This document shows positions 1 to 7,487 of a stretch of DNA of 64,000 nucleotides, piece after piece. Origin of the DNA: Streptomyces davaonensis JCM 4913 (GTDB lineage Bacteria; Actinomycetota; Actinomycetes; Streptomycetales; Streptomycetaceae); NCBI RefSeq assembly GCF_000349325.1, contig NC_020504.1, positions 7,420,326 to 7,484,325 on the forward strand. Reading direction: 5' to 3'. Every line of letters starts with the position of its first letter. Position 1 is the first letter of the stretch. The position numbers were made by a program, and so were the translations under genes. The notes under the pieces are model-generated. The model saw only the letters and a list, made by a program, of their open reading frames with translations. It ran no database searches and was not told the DNA's origin.

Positions 1-233
1 CCACGCTGCTGCGCGCGGTCTGGGAGTTCAACAACGTCGATCTGCTCTACACCCTCACCGGCGGCGGACCCGCGGGCGAGACGACGACCCTCCCGCTGTA
101 CATCGCCAACACCAGCGTCGACGCCCACAACTTCGGCTACGCATCCGCCCTGACGACGGTCGCGTTCGTGATCCTGCTCTTCTGCTCGATGGTCTATCTG
201 CGGCTGAGCAAGTTCGGAGGTGAGAGCAAGTGA
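1..233 (+). CDS. Carbohydrate ABC transporter permease, MalF-like (5' end cut off by window)
   Basis: Only the last 76 or so codons are in the window, read from base 3. The visible part has the end of a membrane-spanning permease: the conserved MalF-type stretch VWEFNNVDLLYTLTGGGP, then a loop, then a final hydrophobic helix (TTVAFVILLFCSMVYL) and a short cytoplasmic tail. Family members pair with a MalG-type permease to carry sugars or oligosaccharides across the cytoplasmic membrane. Its stop overlaps the GTG of the next permease by 4 bp, so the two are translationally coupled. The substrate is inferred from the neighbourhood to be a pectin-derived saccharide; nothing in the protein proves it. 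Confidence 0.9.
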   Translation, partial: TLLRAVWEFNNVDLLYTLTGGGPAGETTTLPLYIANTSVDAHNFGYASALTTVAFVILLFCSMVYLRLSKFGGESK

Positions 234-1123
234 GCATCAAGGAAGCCGCCCCGGTCATGGACACCGCCCCCAAGTCCCCGCCGCCGCCCCGCCCTTCGGG
301 CAAGCACCGCGCCTGGGACGAGGTCCCGCGCTGGCAGATCTACCTCCCGCTCGGCATCTACCTGCTCTTCACCCTGATCCCCTTCTACTGGATCCTGCTC
401 TTCGCGCTCCGCCCGGCCGGCTCGACCTCCCTGGTGCCCTGGCCGATGACCTTCGACCACTTCGACAAGGTCTGGAACGAGCGCAGCTTCGGCACGTACT
501 TCCAGAACAGCGTCTACGTCGGTCTCGCCACCCTGGTGATGACGACGGTGGTCGCCCTGGCCGGCGGCTATGCCCTCGCCCGGTTCGACTTCAAGATCAA
601 GCGGGCGTTCATGCTGGCCCTGCTCTGCTCCCAGTTCGTGCCGGGCGCGCTGCTGCTGGTGCCGCTGTTCGAGATCTTCGCCGAGCTCCAGATGATCAAC
701 TCGCTGGGCAGCGTCATCCTCGCGGAGACCGTCTTCCAACTGCCGCTGTCGATGTTCCTGATCAGCAACTTCATCAAGAACGTGCCGTACTCCCTGGAGG
801 AGGCCGCCTGGGTGGACGGCTGCGGCCGGCTACGGGCCTTCCGGGTCGTCGTACTGCCGCTGCTGCGGCCCGGACTGATCGCCGTCGGCTCCTTCGCCTT
901 CGTGCACTCCTGGAACCACTTCCTGTTCGCCCTGATGTTCCTCAACAACCAGGACAAGCAGACCATCCCGGTCGGCCTCAACACCCTGATGAGCGCGGAC
1001 AGCGTCGACCTCGGCGCGCTCGCCGCGGGCGGCATCGTCGCGGCCGTACCCGTGGTGATCGTGTTCGCCTTCATCCAGAAGTGGCTGATCACCGGCTTCA
1101 GCGCCGGGGCGGTGAAGGGATGA
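230..1123 (+). CDS. Carbohydrate ABC transporter permease, MalG-like
   Basis: 297 aa with a GTG start overlapping the preceding stop. The protein has a short cytoplasmic N-terminus and about six membrane helices (roughly residues 35-60, 95-120, 130-150, 160-180, 215-240, 265-285). The EAA loop that contacts the ATPase is clear (EEAAWVDGCGRLRAF, about residues 186-200). It is the second half of a CUT1-type importer. No ATPase gene is present anywhere near; Streptomyces CUT1 importers commonly borrow the shared MsiK ATPase. The stop overlaps the next start (ATGA), so the gene lies in a tightly coupled operon with catabolic genes, pointing to uptake of plant cell-wall sugars. Confidence 0.93.
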   Translation: MSIKEAAPVMDTAPKSPPPPRPSGKHRAWDEVPRWQIYLPLGIYLLFTLIPFYWILLFALRPAGSTSLVPWPMTFDHFDKVWNERSFGTYFQNSVYVGLATLVMTTVVALAGGYALARFDFKIKRAFMLALLCSQFVPGALLLVPLFEIFAELQMINSLGSVILAETVFQLPLSMFLISNFIKNVPYSLEEAAWVDGCGRLRAFRVVVLPLLRPGLIAVGSFAFVHSWNHFLFALMFLNNQDKQTIPVGLNTLMSADSVDLGALAAGGIVAAVPVVIVFAFIQKWLITGFSAGAVKG

Positions 1124-1506
1124 GACGGCACTGGTTCATCGTCCCGCCGGCCCTGCTCGGGGTGTTCGGCTTCCCCGCGCACGCCGAGGGCCGCGACATC
1201 GGCCGCGACACCCTGCCCGCGAACGACGGCTACGCCACCGACGGCTACGACCGGAAGCAGTACCTCACCGCCTACGACCCCCGCACCTGGGGCGCCGCCA
1301 AACCGAGCGTCCTGAAGGGTGCGAGCCTCCAGGTCAGGGATGCCGCCAACGTCATCGTCCGCAACCTCGCCTTCACCACCCCCGGCCATATCGAGGTCGC
1401 CGACCTGGTCAAGGGCTGGACACCTACCCTGCACACAAAGATCGACAGCGCCGCGGCGGCCGACCGAGCGGTGGCCCGTGGCGCGGGCGCAGGGAGGATC
1501 CCATGA
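1120..1506 (+). pseudogene. Pectate lyase (PL1) remnant with three in-frame internal deletions
   Basis: A 128-codon open frame that begins and ends like a complete PL1 pectate lyase but lacks the middle. It starts with a signal peptide (cut near AHA-EG). Compared with the intact PL1 gene at 7488-8816, residues 24-41 match PL1 residues 41-57, residues 42-58 match 117-133, residues 64-88 match 174-199, and residues 99-127 match 413-441. About 60, 40 and 210 residues are missing, and with them every catalytic and calcium-binding residue (the WVDHNT, SWNSFNDHDK and RAPRVR blocks). The reading frame survives all three losses, and both ends keep the 4-bp overlaps with neighbours, so the frame may be held open to keep downstream translation coupled. 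Lyase activity is very unlikely. Confidence 0.85.
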
Positions 1507-2657
1507 GCGTAGACATCGTCCTGGCGGGCGCGCGCGGGCACGGCCGCTGGCACCTGGACAACATCCGACGGCTCCAGGACAAGGGCGTCGTCCGGCTCGC
1601 CGGAGTCTGCGAGCTGACGCCGCTGACCGAGGAGGAGATCCCCGAGGGGCTCGGCACGCCCGAGCAGTCCGCCGACTTCGGCTCGCTGCTGGACTCCACC
1701 GGCGCCCGGGTCGCGGTGATCTGCACCCCGATCCCGACCCACACGGACCTGGCGCTCGAAGCGGCCCGGCGCGGCGTGCACCTCCTCCTGGAGAAGCCGC
1801 CCGCCCCGTCCTACGCCGAGTTCCGGCGCATGGCCGACGGGGTCGCCGAAGCCGGGGTCGCCTGCCAGATCGGCTTCCAGTCGCTCGGCTCGCACGCGGT
1901 GCCCGCGATCCGTCGGATGATCGCCGACGGCACCATCGGCGAACTCGTCGGCATCGGTGGCGCCGGCGCCTGGGCCCGCCCCGAGTCCTACTACCGGCGT
2001 GCCCCCTGGGCCGGGAAGCGGCGCCTGAACGGCGTCGACGTGATCGACGGGGCGCTCACCAACCCGCTCGCGCACGCCGTCGCCACCGCCCTCGCGCTCG
2101 GCGGATCCAGCCGCGCCGAGGACGTCACCGACGTCGAGACCGAGCTGCTGCGCGCCAACGACATCGAGTCCGACGACACCTCCTGCGTCCGCGTCGCCAC
2201 CGCCCAGGGCCACCGGGTCACCGTCGCCGCCACCCTGTGCGCCGAGCACCCCGACGAGCCGTATGTCGTGGTGCACGGCAGCAGCGGCCGGATCACCTTC
2301 TGGTACAAGCAGGACCGGGTGCTGCTCCAGCGCGCGGACCACGGCCCCCAGGAGTCCGAGTACGGCCGCACCGACCTGCTGGAGAACCTCGTCGCGCACC
2401 TCACCGACGGCGACGAACTGCTGGTCACCCCCGAACTGACCGGTGCCTTCATGAAGGTCGTCGAGGCGATCCGGCTGGCCCCCGACCCCGCCCCGCTGCC
2501 CGAGGGGGCCTGGCACCTGCTCCCCGGTGAACAGCGCCGAGTCGTGCCCGGCGTGGACGGCCTTGTCGAGGCCGCCGCCGACACCCTTGCCCTCTACTCC
2601 GAGCTGGGCGCCCCCTGGGCGCTTCCCCACGGTCTCCGCAAAGAGGTGAGCACATGA
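1503..2657 (+). CDS. Gfo/Idh/MocA family oxidoreductase
   Basis: 384 aa. The N-terminal Rossmann domain starts with VLAGARGHGRWH, an atypical version of the GxGxxG loop, and holds the family signature EKPP (Lys98), where the lysine takes part in hydride-transfer catalysis. The C-terminal half has the mixed alpha/beta dimer domain. Family members oxidise or reduce a hydroxyl of sugars, inositols or uronates using NAD(P). The exact substrate cannot be read from the sequence. Its start overlaps the PL1 remnant and its stop overlaps the DUF6807 gene, so it is co-translated with a sugar importer and a GH43 enzyme; a step in processing an imported pectin sugar is the reasonable inference. Confidence 0.9.
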   Translation: MSVDIVLAGARGHGRWHLDNIRRLQDKGVVRLAGVCELTPLTEEEIPEGLGTPEQSADFGSLLDSTGARVAVICTPIPTHTDLALEAARRGVHLLLEKPPAPSYAEFRRMADGVAEAGVACQIGFQSLGSHAVPAIRRMIADGTIGELVGIGGAGAWARPESYYRRAPWAGKRRLNGVDVIDGALTNPLAHAVATALALGGSSRAEDVTDVETELLRANDIESDDTSCVRVATAQGHRVTVAATLCAEHPDEPYVVVHGSSGRITFWYKQDRVLLQRADHGPQESEYGRTDLLENLVAHLTDGDELLVTPELTGAFMKVVEAIRLAPDPAPLPEGAWHLLPGEQRRVVPGVDGLVEAAADTLALYSELGAPWALPHGLRKEVST

Positions 2658-3502
2658 TGACGTCCAGCGACACCCCGGTCCTGCGGGTCGCGGGCCGCCC
2701 GGTCGGCCGCTACGTCACCCGGCCCGAACTTCCGGCCCGGCTCTCCCCGCGCCCGTATCTGCACCCGGTCACCACCCTGTCCGGTACGGCGGTCACCGAG
2801 CTCCAGCCCGCCGACCACCTCCACCACCTCGGCGTCGGTGTCGCCGTTCCCGACGTCGAGGGGCGCAACTTCTGGGGCGGACGCACCTACGTCCGCGACC
2901 AGGGCCCGACCGAGCAGGACAACCACGGCGCCCAGCGCCACGCCGCCTTCCAACTCCGCGACCCCGACGGGTTCGTGGAGGAGCTGCGCTGGATGGCGTC
3001 CGGTGCCGAGCTGCTGCGCGAGCGCCGTACCGTCGCCGCGACCGAACTCACCGACTCCGCCTGGGCGTTGGACTTCACCTTCTCGCTCACCAACGTGACC
3101 GCGGGCGCGCTCTCCATCGGCAGCCCGGCCACCAACGGGCGCCCCGGCGCGGCCTACGGCGGATTCTTCTGGCGGGCCCGCAAGGAGGAAACGCCCCCGG
3201 ACGTCCTCACTCCGGACGCGGATGGCGAGGAGCGGGCGCACGGCCGCCGGGCCGGCTGGGTCGCCCTGGTCGGCTCCTCCTGGACGCTGGTCTTCGCGGG
3301 CGCCACCGAACGCACCCGTCAGGACCCGTGGTTCGTACGCGCCGACGAATACCCCGGAGTCGGCTCCTCCCTCGCCCACGACCAGCGGCTGCCGGTGCCG
3401 CCCGGCGACACCGTGGTCCGACGGGTGGTCACCGTCGTGGCGGACGGCCGCCTCGACCGCGCCGGGGCCGCCGCCCTGGTCCGCAAGGCGGTGAGCCCGT
3501 GA
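2654..3502 (+). CDS. DUF6807 family protein (PmoA-like annotation)
   Basis: 282 aa without signal peptide or membrane segment. The sequence has the family's conserved HHLGVGVAVPDVEGRNFWGG block (about residues 55-75) and a later FFWRARKEE block. Members of this family are common in sugar-use operons next to Gfo/Idh/MocA oxidoreductases, as here, but no biochemical role is established; some databases call it 'methane oxygenase PmoA', which is misleading. Two ATG codons (2654 and 2657) are possible; the first overlaps the previous stop as ATGATGA. It probably works on the same intermediate as the preceding oxidoreductase (inference from constant pairing). Confidence 0.82.
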   Translation: MMTSSDTPVLRVAGRPVGRYVTRPELPARLSPRPYLHPVTTLSGTAVTELQPADHLHHLGVGVAVPDVEGRNFWGGRTYVRDQGPTEQDNHGAQRHAAFQLRDPDGFVEELRWMASGAELLRERRTVAATELTDSAWALDFTFSLTNVTAGALSIGSPATNGRPGAAYGGFFWRARKEETPPDVLTPDADGEERAHGRRAGWVALVGSSWTLVFAGATERTRQDPWFVRADEYPGVGSSLAHDQRLPVPPGDTVVRRVVTVVADGRLDRAGAAALVRKAVSP

Positions 3503-5022
3503 CGACGTACACCAACCCAGTGACCACGTACACCAACCCCATCCTCAACGCCGACTGGTCCGACCCGGACGTCCTGCGCGTCGGGGACGACTTCTACCTC
3601 ACCGCCTCCAGCTTCGGCCGCGTCCCGGGACTGCCGCTGCTGCACTCCCGCGACCTCGTCAACTGGACCCTCATCGGCCATGCCCTCGAACGCCTCGAAC
3701 CGGCCGCCGAGTTCCGCACCCCACGCCACGACTGCGGTGTCTGGGCCCCCTCCCTGCGCCACCACGCCGACCGCTTCTGGATCTTCTGGGGCGACCCCGA
3801 CCAGGGCATCTACCAGGTCAACGCCCCCGGAATCCGGGGCCCTTGGACCCGACCGCACCTGGTCAAGGCGGGCAAGGGCCTGATCGACCCCTGCCCGCTG
3901 TGGGACGAGGAGACCGGCGAGGCCTATCTGGTGCACGCCTGGGCCAAGTCACGCTCCGGCGTCAAGAACCGCCTCACCGGGCACCGGATGCACCCCGACG
4001 GCACCGAACTCCTCGACGAGGGCAAGGTGATCGTCGACGGCGACCGCATCCCCGGCTGGTTCACCCTGGAGGGCCCCAAGCTCTATCAGCACGACGGCTG
4101 GTTCTGGATCCTCGCCCCGGCCGGGGGAGTGGAGACCGGCTGGCAGGGCGCCTTCCGCTCGCGCGGCTTCTTCGGCCCGTACGAGGAGCGGATCGTCCTC
4201 GAACAGCGGGACACCGACATCAACGGCCCCCACCAGGGCGGCTGGGTGCGCACCCCGGCCGGGGAGGACTGGTTCGTCCACTTCCAGCAGCGGGGCGCCT
4301 ACGGCCGGGTCGTGCACCTCCAGCCGATGCGCTGGGCCGCCGACGGCTGGCCGGTGCTCGGCGCCGACGGCGCCCCCGTCGCCGTACACCGCAATCCCGC
4401 GCTGCCGCCGCAGTCGCCCGCCGCGCCCGCCACCGACGACAACTTCCCCGGCGGCCGGTACGGCAGACAGTGGCAATGGACGGCCAATCCGCGCGAGGGC
4501 TGGTCCACCCAGCACTCCGCCGACGGGCTCCGGCTCACCTGCGTCCGCTCGGACGACATGCACGACCTGCGCAGACTGGCGAACGTCCTCACCCAGCGGC
4601 TGCCCGGAACACCGGCCACCGTCGAGGTCGAACTGCGCCTGGACAGCGAGGAGTCGGGGGCGCGGGCCGGACTCGCGGTGCTCGGGGACGCGTTCGGCTG
4701 GATCGGGCTCCAGCGGGACGGCGAGGGCGCGGTGTTTCTGGTTCATCGCTTCGCCGAGCCGGTCGCCGAACGTGAGCGGGACGCCGCGCATCCCCGCCTC
4801 GCCCCCGAGGGCCGCGCCCGGCTCCGCGTCGAGATCACCCCCGGCGCCCGCTGCCACTTCTCCTACGACGTCGGCGACGGCTGGACGCCCTCCGGTCCCG
4901 TCTTCGCCGCCACCCCCTGGCGCTGGGTCGGCGCTCTGCTCGGCCTCTTCGCCCTCGCGCCCACCGGCCAGGGACACGCCGGCGCGGCAACCTTCTCGCG
5001 CTTCAGGGTCACTACCTCGTAA
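3499..5022 (+). CDS. Glycoside hydrolase family 43 (beta-xylosidase / alpha-L-arabinofuranosidase type)
   Basis: 507 aa, no signal peptide, so intracellular. The N-terminal five-bladed propeller has the expected acidic triad: Asp22 in NADWSDPDV, Asp130 in GLIDPCPLWD, and Glu191 in TLEGPKLY. The C-terminal third is the beta-sandwich usual in GH43 beta-xylosidases. It would trim xylose- or arabinose-containing side chains from imported oligosaccharides. The GTG start overlaps the previous stop. The first seven residues VTTYTNP are repeated immediately, from a 21-bp tandem duplication with two mismatches; a second GTG at 3520 could serve equally. It ends the first operon; the next gene is 212 bp away. 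Confidence 0.9.
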   Translation: MTTYTNPVTTYTNPILNADWSDPDVLRVGDDFYLTASSFGRVPGLPLLHSRDLVNWTLIGHALERLEPAAEFRTPRHDCGVWAPSLRHHADRFWIFWGDPDQGIYQVNAPGIRGPWTRPHLVKAGKGLIDPCPLWDEETGEAYLVHAWAKSRSGVKNRLTGHRMHPDGTELLDEGKVIVDGDRIPGWFTLEGPKLYQHDGWFWILAPAGGVETGWQGAFRSRGFFGPYEERIVLEQRDTDINGPHQGGWVRTPAGEDWFVHFQQRGAYGRVVHLQPMRWAADGWPVLGADGAPVAVHRNPALPPQSPAAPATDDNFPGGRYGRQWQWTANPREGWSTQHSADGLRLTCVRSDDMHDLRRLANVLTQRLPGTPATVEVELRLDSEESGARAGLAVLGDAFGWIGLQRDGEGAVFLVHRFAEPVAERERDAAHPRLAPEGRARLRVEITPGARCHFSYDVGDGWTPSGPVFAATPWRWVGALLGLFALAPTGQGHAGAATFSRFRVTTS

Positions 5023-5055
5023 CTCACCTTCTTCTTACGCCTGTTGGGAGCCGCA

Positions 5056-5178
5056 ATGACGCAACTCCATAGCAAGCGCTTGCCATGGGCGGGCGGAACC
5101 ATGGCCGCCGTCGTGGTACCGATCGCCGCCCTCGGTGGGCCGCAGGAGCACATGGGCCCGTCCCACCCCACTCACTGA
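5056..5178 (+). CDS. Possible small ORF (40 aa) ahead of the binding-protein gene
   Basis: ATG start with GGGAG about 7 bases upstream; 40 codons ending in TGA. The peptide has a basic start and a short hydrophobic stretch (AAVVVPIAALGG), then a His/Pro-rich tail. It matches nothing I recognise. The palindrome GCAAGCGCTTGC lies inside its first third, so the segment may be leader or operator DNA rather than a gene. It could be a short exported peptide, a leader peptide, or chance. Confidence 0.25.
   Translation: MTQLHSKRLPWAGGTMAAVVVPIAALGGPQEHMGPSHPTH
5072..5083. promoter_or_regulatory. LacI-type operator palindrome GCAAGCGCTTGC
   Basis: A perfect 12-bp inverted repeat with central CG, 152 bases upstream of the sugar-binding lipoprotein gene, in the 212-bp gap after GH43. 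The form (…AAGCGCTT…) is typical of LacI/GalR-family operators, which usually control sugar importers in Streptomyces. No LacI regulator is encoded in the window, so the cognate repressor would lie elsewhere. Confidence 0.55.
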
Positions 5179-5234
5179 CCCCCACAACTCCATATCCCGC
5201 TGGATCCGGAAGACCAGAAGAAGAGAGCCGACCA

Positions 5235-6578
5235 ATGAAGATCAGCATCCGTAGAAGCAGGCGCGCCGCCATGGCCGTCGCCCTGGGCTCCGTGCTCGCC
5301 CTCACCGCCACCGCCTGCGGAGACGACGGCAGTGGCGGCGGCGGGGACAAGGGATCCGAGGGATCCGGCAAGGGCGAGATCGTCTTCTGGGACAACAACG
5401 GCGGTGTGCGCACCGACATCTGGAAGGAGATCATCGCCGACTTCGAGAAGGCGAACCCGGACATCAAGGTCGAGTACGTGCCGATCGCCGCGACCGAGGT
5501 GCAGTCGAAGTACGACACCGCCATCCAGGGCGGCGGACTGCCGGACGTCGGCGGTGTCGGCGCCGCGATGCTCGCCGGGATCTCCGCCCAGGACGCGCTG
5601 GAGCCCGTCGAGGACCGGTTCGCCAAGTCCTCCCTCTCCGGCAAGCTCAACGAGGACATGGTCGAGTCGGTCAAGGCGGCCGGCGGCTCCGACGAGCACA
5701 TGTACTCGATCCCCACCTCCGCCAACAACGGTGTCCTCTACTACCGCACCGACCTGTTCAAGAAGGCGGGCCTGGCGGAGCCGACCACCTGGGACGCCTT
5801 CTACACGGCCGCCGAGAAGCTCACCGACTCCGGCAAGAACGAGTTCGGGTACACGATCCGCGGTGGTGCGGGCTCGATCGCGCAGGCGCTGGACGCGATG
5901 TACGGGCAGAGCGGGATCACCGAGTTCTGGAACGGCGACAAGGCCACCGTCAACGACCCGAAGAACGTCGAGGCGCTGGAGAAGTACGCGGCGCTGTTCA
6001 AGAAGGTCACGCCTGCCGCCGACCTCAACAACGACTTCACCAAGATGGTCGCGCAGTGGGACTCCGGCACGATCGGGATGCTCAACCACAACCTCGGGTC
6101 GTACCAGGACCATGTGAAGGCGCTCGGGGTCGAGAAGTTCCGGGGTGTCCCGCAGCCGGTCGGTTCCACCGGTGAGCGGGTTCAGGTCTCCAACCCCGTT
6201 GACGGTCTCGGCCTGTTCAAGAGCTCCAAGAACAAGGACGCGGCGTGGAAGTTCATCGAGTTCGCGGCGTCTCACGAGGCGAACTCGAAGTGGAACGAGT
6301 CGGCGGGCGCGATTCCGTCCAACACCGAGGCTGCGCAGGACGCTTGGATCAATGAGGCCGAGCCGACGAAGCTGGCCGCTGCCGCGTTGAACGACGGTTC
6401 TACGACCATTGTTCAGCTTCCCTACTACCTGCCTGACTGGAACACGATTTCCAAGGCGGACAACGAGCCGAACTTCCAGAAGGTGCTGCTCGGGAAGATG
6501 AGTGCGGAGGAGTTCTTGGACACGGTTGCTGAGCAGCTGAATGAGGCTCAGGCCGAGTGGAACGAGCAGAAGTCCTGA
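5235..6578 (+). CDS. Sugar ABC transporter substrate-binding lipoprotein
   Basis: 447 aa. The N-terminus is a lipoprotein signal: arginine-rich start, hydrophobic core, then a lipobox ending at Cys28 (LTATAC) followed by a Gly/Ser-rich tether. The rest is a type-1 extracellular solute-binding domain (EIVFWDNNGGVRTDIWKEI, then DVGGVGAAMLAG). It would capture a pectin-derived sugar outside the membrane and hand it to a permease pair, most simply the one at 1-1123. It is unusual that it lies downstream of the permeases and has its own upstream region with a LacI-like operator. Codon choice towards its 3' end has more T in third positions than the genes before it. Confidence 0.92.
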   Translation: MKISIRRSRRAAMAVALGSVLALTATACGDDGSGGGGDKGSEGSGKGEIVFWDNNGGVRTDIWKEIIADFEKANPDIKVEYVPIAATEVQSKYDTAIQGGGLPDVGGVGAAMLAGISAQDALEPVEDRFAKSSLSGKLNEDMVESVKAAGGSDEHMYSIPTSANNGVLYYRTDLFKKAGLAEPTTWDAFYTAAEKLTDSGKNEFGYTIRGGAGSIAQALDAMYGQSGITEFWNGDKATVNDPKNVEALEKYAALFKKVTPAADLNNDFTKMVAQWDSGTIGMLNHNLGSYQDHVKALGVEKFRGVPQPVGSTGERVQVSNPVDGLGLFKSSKNKDAAWKFIEFAASHEANSKWNESAGAIPSNTEAAQDAWINEAEPTKLAAAALNDGSTTIVQLPYYLPDWNTISKADNEPNFQKVLLGKMSAEEFLDTVAEQLNEAQAEWNEQKS

Positions 6579-6601
6579 TCGGTCGGGTGGTTGTTATTCG
6601 T

Positions 6602-6662
6602 GGGGGGCTGCGGAGCCGTTGTGGCTGGTCGCGCAGTTCCCCGCACCCCTAGGGAAGAAGGG
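6602..6662 (+). repeat. Half of an abundant Streptomyces intergenic hairpin repeat
   Basis: The segment containing CTGGTCGCGCAGTTCCCCGC followed by CCCCTAGGG matches, from memory, one arm of a palindromic element found many times between genes in Streptomyces genomes, usually as a full inverted repeat acting like a terminator. Here only one arm is visible, between the binding-protein gene and the acetylesterase gene; the region just after CCCCTAGGG reads on into the next gene's leader. No second copy of this family is evident in the window. Confidence 0.6.
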
Positions 6663-6671
6663 CTACGTCAG

Positions 6672-7457
6672 TTGTCGCTTTCCCGTAGACAGATCGCCGG
6701 TGCTGTTGTCGCAGCTGTTCCTCTCACCTTTGGTACCGCTCAGGCCGGTGAGCAGCGTCGGCGTACGGTCTTCATCGCCGGAGATTCCACCGCCGCCCAG
6801 AAATACGCGGACGCCGCGCCCGAGACCGGGTGGGGAATGGCCATCCCCTTCTTTCTTCGGAAGGGGCTTGTCGTCTCCAATCATGCTGTGAACGGGCGTA
6901 GTTCCAAGAGCTTTGTCGATGAAGGGCGGCTGGAGGTCATCCTTGGGGCCATTCGGCCCGGGGACCTTCTGGTCATCCAGTTCGCGCACAACGACGAGAA
7001 GGCCACCGACCCGGTTCGGTACACCGAGCCCTGGAGCACGTACCAGGACTATCTGCGGCTGTACATCGAGGGTGCCCGAGCCCGTGGGGCCCGGCCCGTG
7101 CTCGCCACCGCTGTTGAGCGGCGGCGGTTCGATGCCGGGGGCAACGCTCAGCCCAGTCACGGTGACTATCCGGCGGCGATGCGGGCGCTCGCCGAGGAGG
7201 AGCGGGTCGCTCTTCTCGACATTCAGGCGCTGTCGCTTCAGCTGTGGCAGTCGCTGGGGGTCGAGGAGACCAAGAAGTACTTCAACTGGACCGCTACCGA
7301 GCAGGACAACACGCACTTCAACCCGCCCGGCGCCATCGAGGTGGCGCGGCTCGTGGCGCGGGAGCTGTTGCGGACGCGGGTGTTGAGCCCGCGGGACCTT
7401 CGGCGGCTGGACGAGGCGATCCCGGAGTCGTGGATCAGCTGGCCGGAAGCCGTCTGA
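6672..7457 (+). CDS. Secreted SGNH hydrolase, rhamnogalacturonan acetylesterase type (CE12)
   Basis: 261 aa from a TTG start at 6672; a GAAGGG sequence lies about 10 bases upstream, and translation from here gives LSLSRRQIAGAVV, a twin-arginine-like signal. An upstream TTG at 6591 stays open but runs through the intergenic repeat. SGNH blocks are clear: GDS with nucleophile Ser39 (FIAGDSTAA), FAHND, and Asp212/His215 in DNTHF. CE12 enzymes remove acetyl groups from rhamnogalacturonan I so lyases can act. It sits between the sugar-binding protein and PL1 lyase genes, 30 bp from the latter. The start choice is the main uncertainty. Confidence 0.85.
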   Translation: MSLSRRQIAGAVVAAVPLTFGTAQAGEQRRRTVFIAGDSTAAQKYADAAPETGWGMAIPFFLRKGLVVSNHAVNGRSSKSFVDEGRLEVILGAIRPGDLLVIQFAHNDEKATDPVRYTEPWSTYQDYLRLYIEGARARGARPVLATAVERRRFDAGGNAQPSHGDYPAAMRALAEEERVALLDIQALSLQLWQSLGVEETKKYFNWTATEQDNTHFNPPGAIEVARLVARELLRTRVLSPRDLRRLDEAIPESWISWPEAV

Positions 7458-7487
7458 CATCAATTGCGCAGAGAAGAGAGCCGCATT

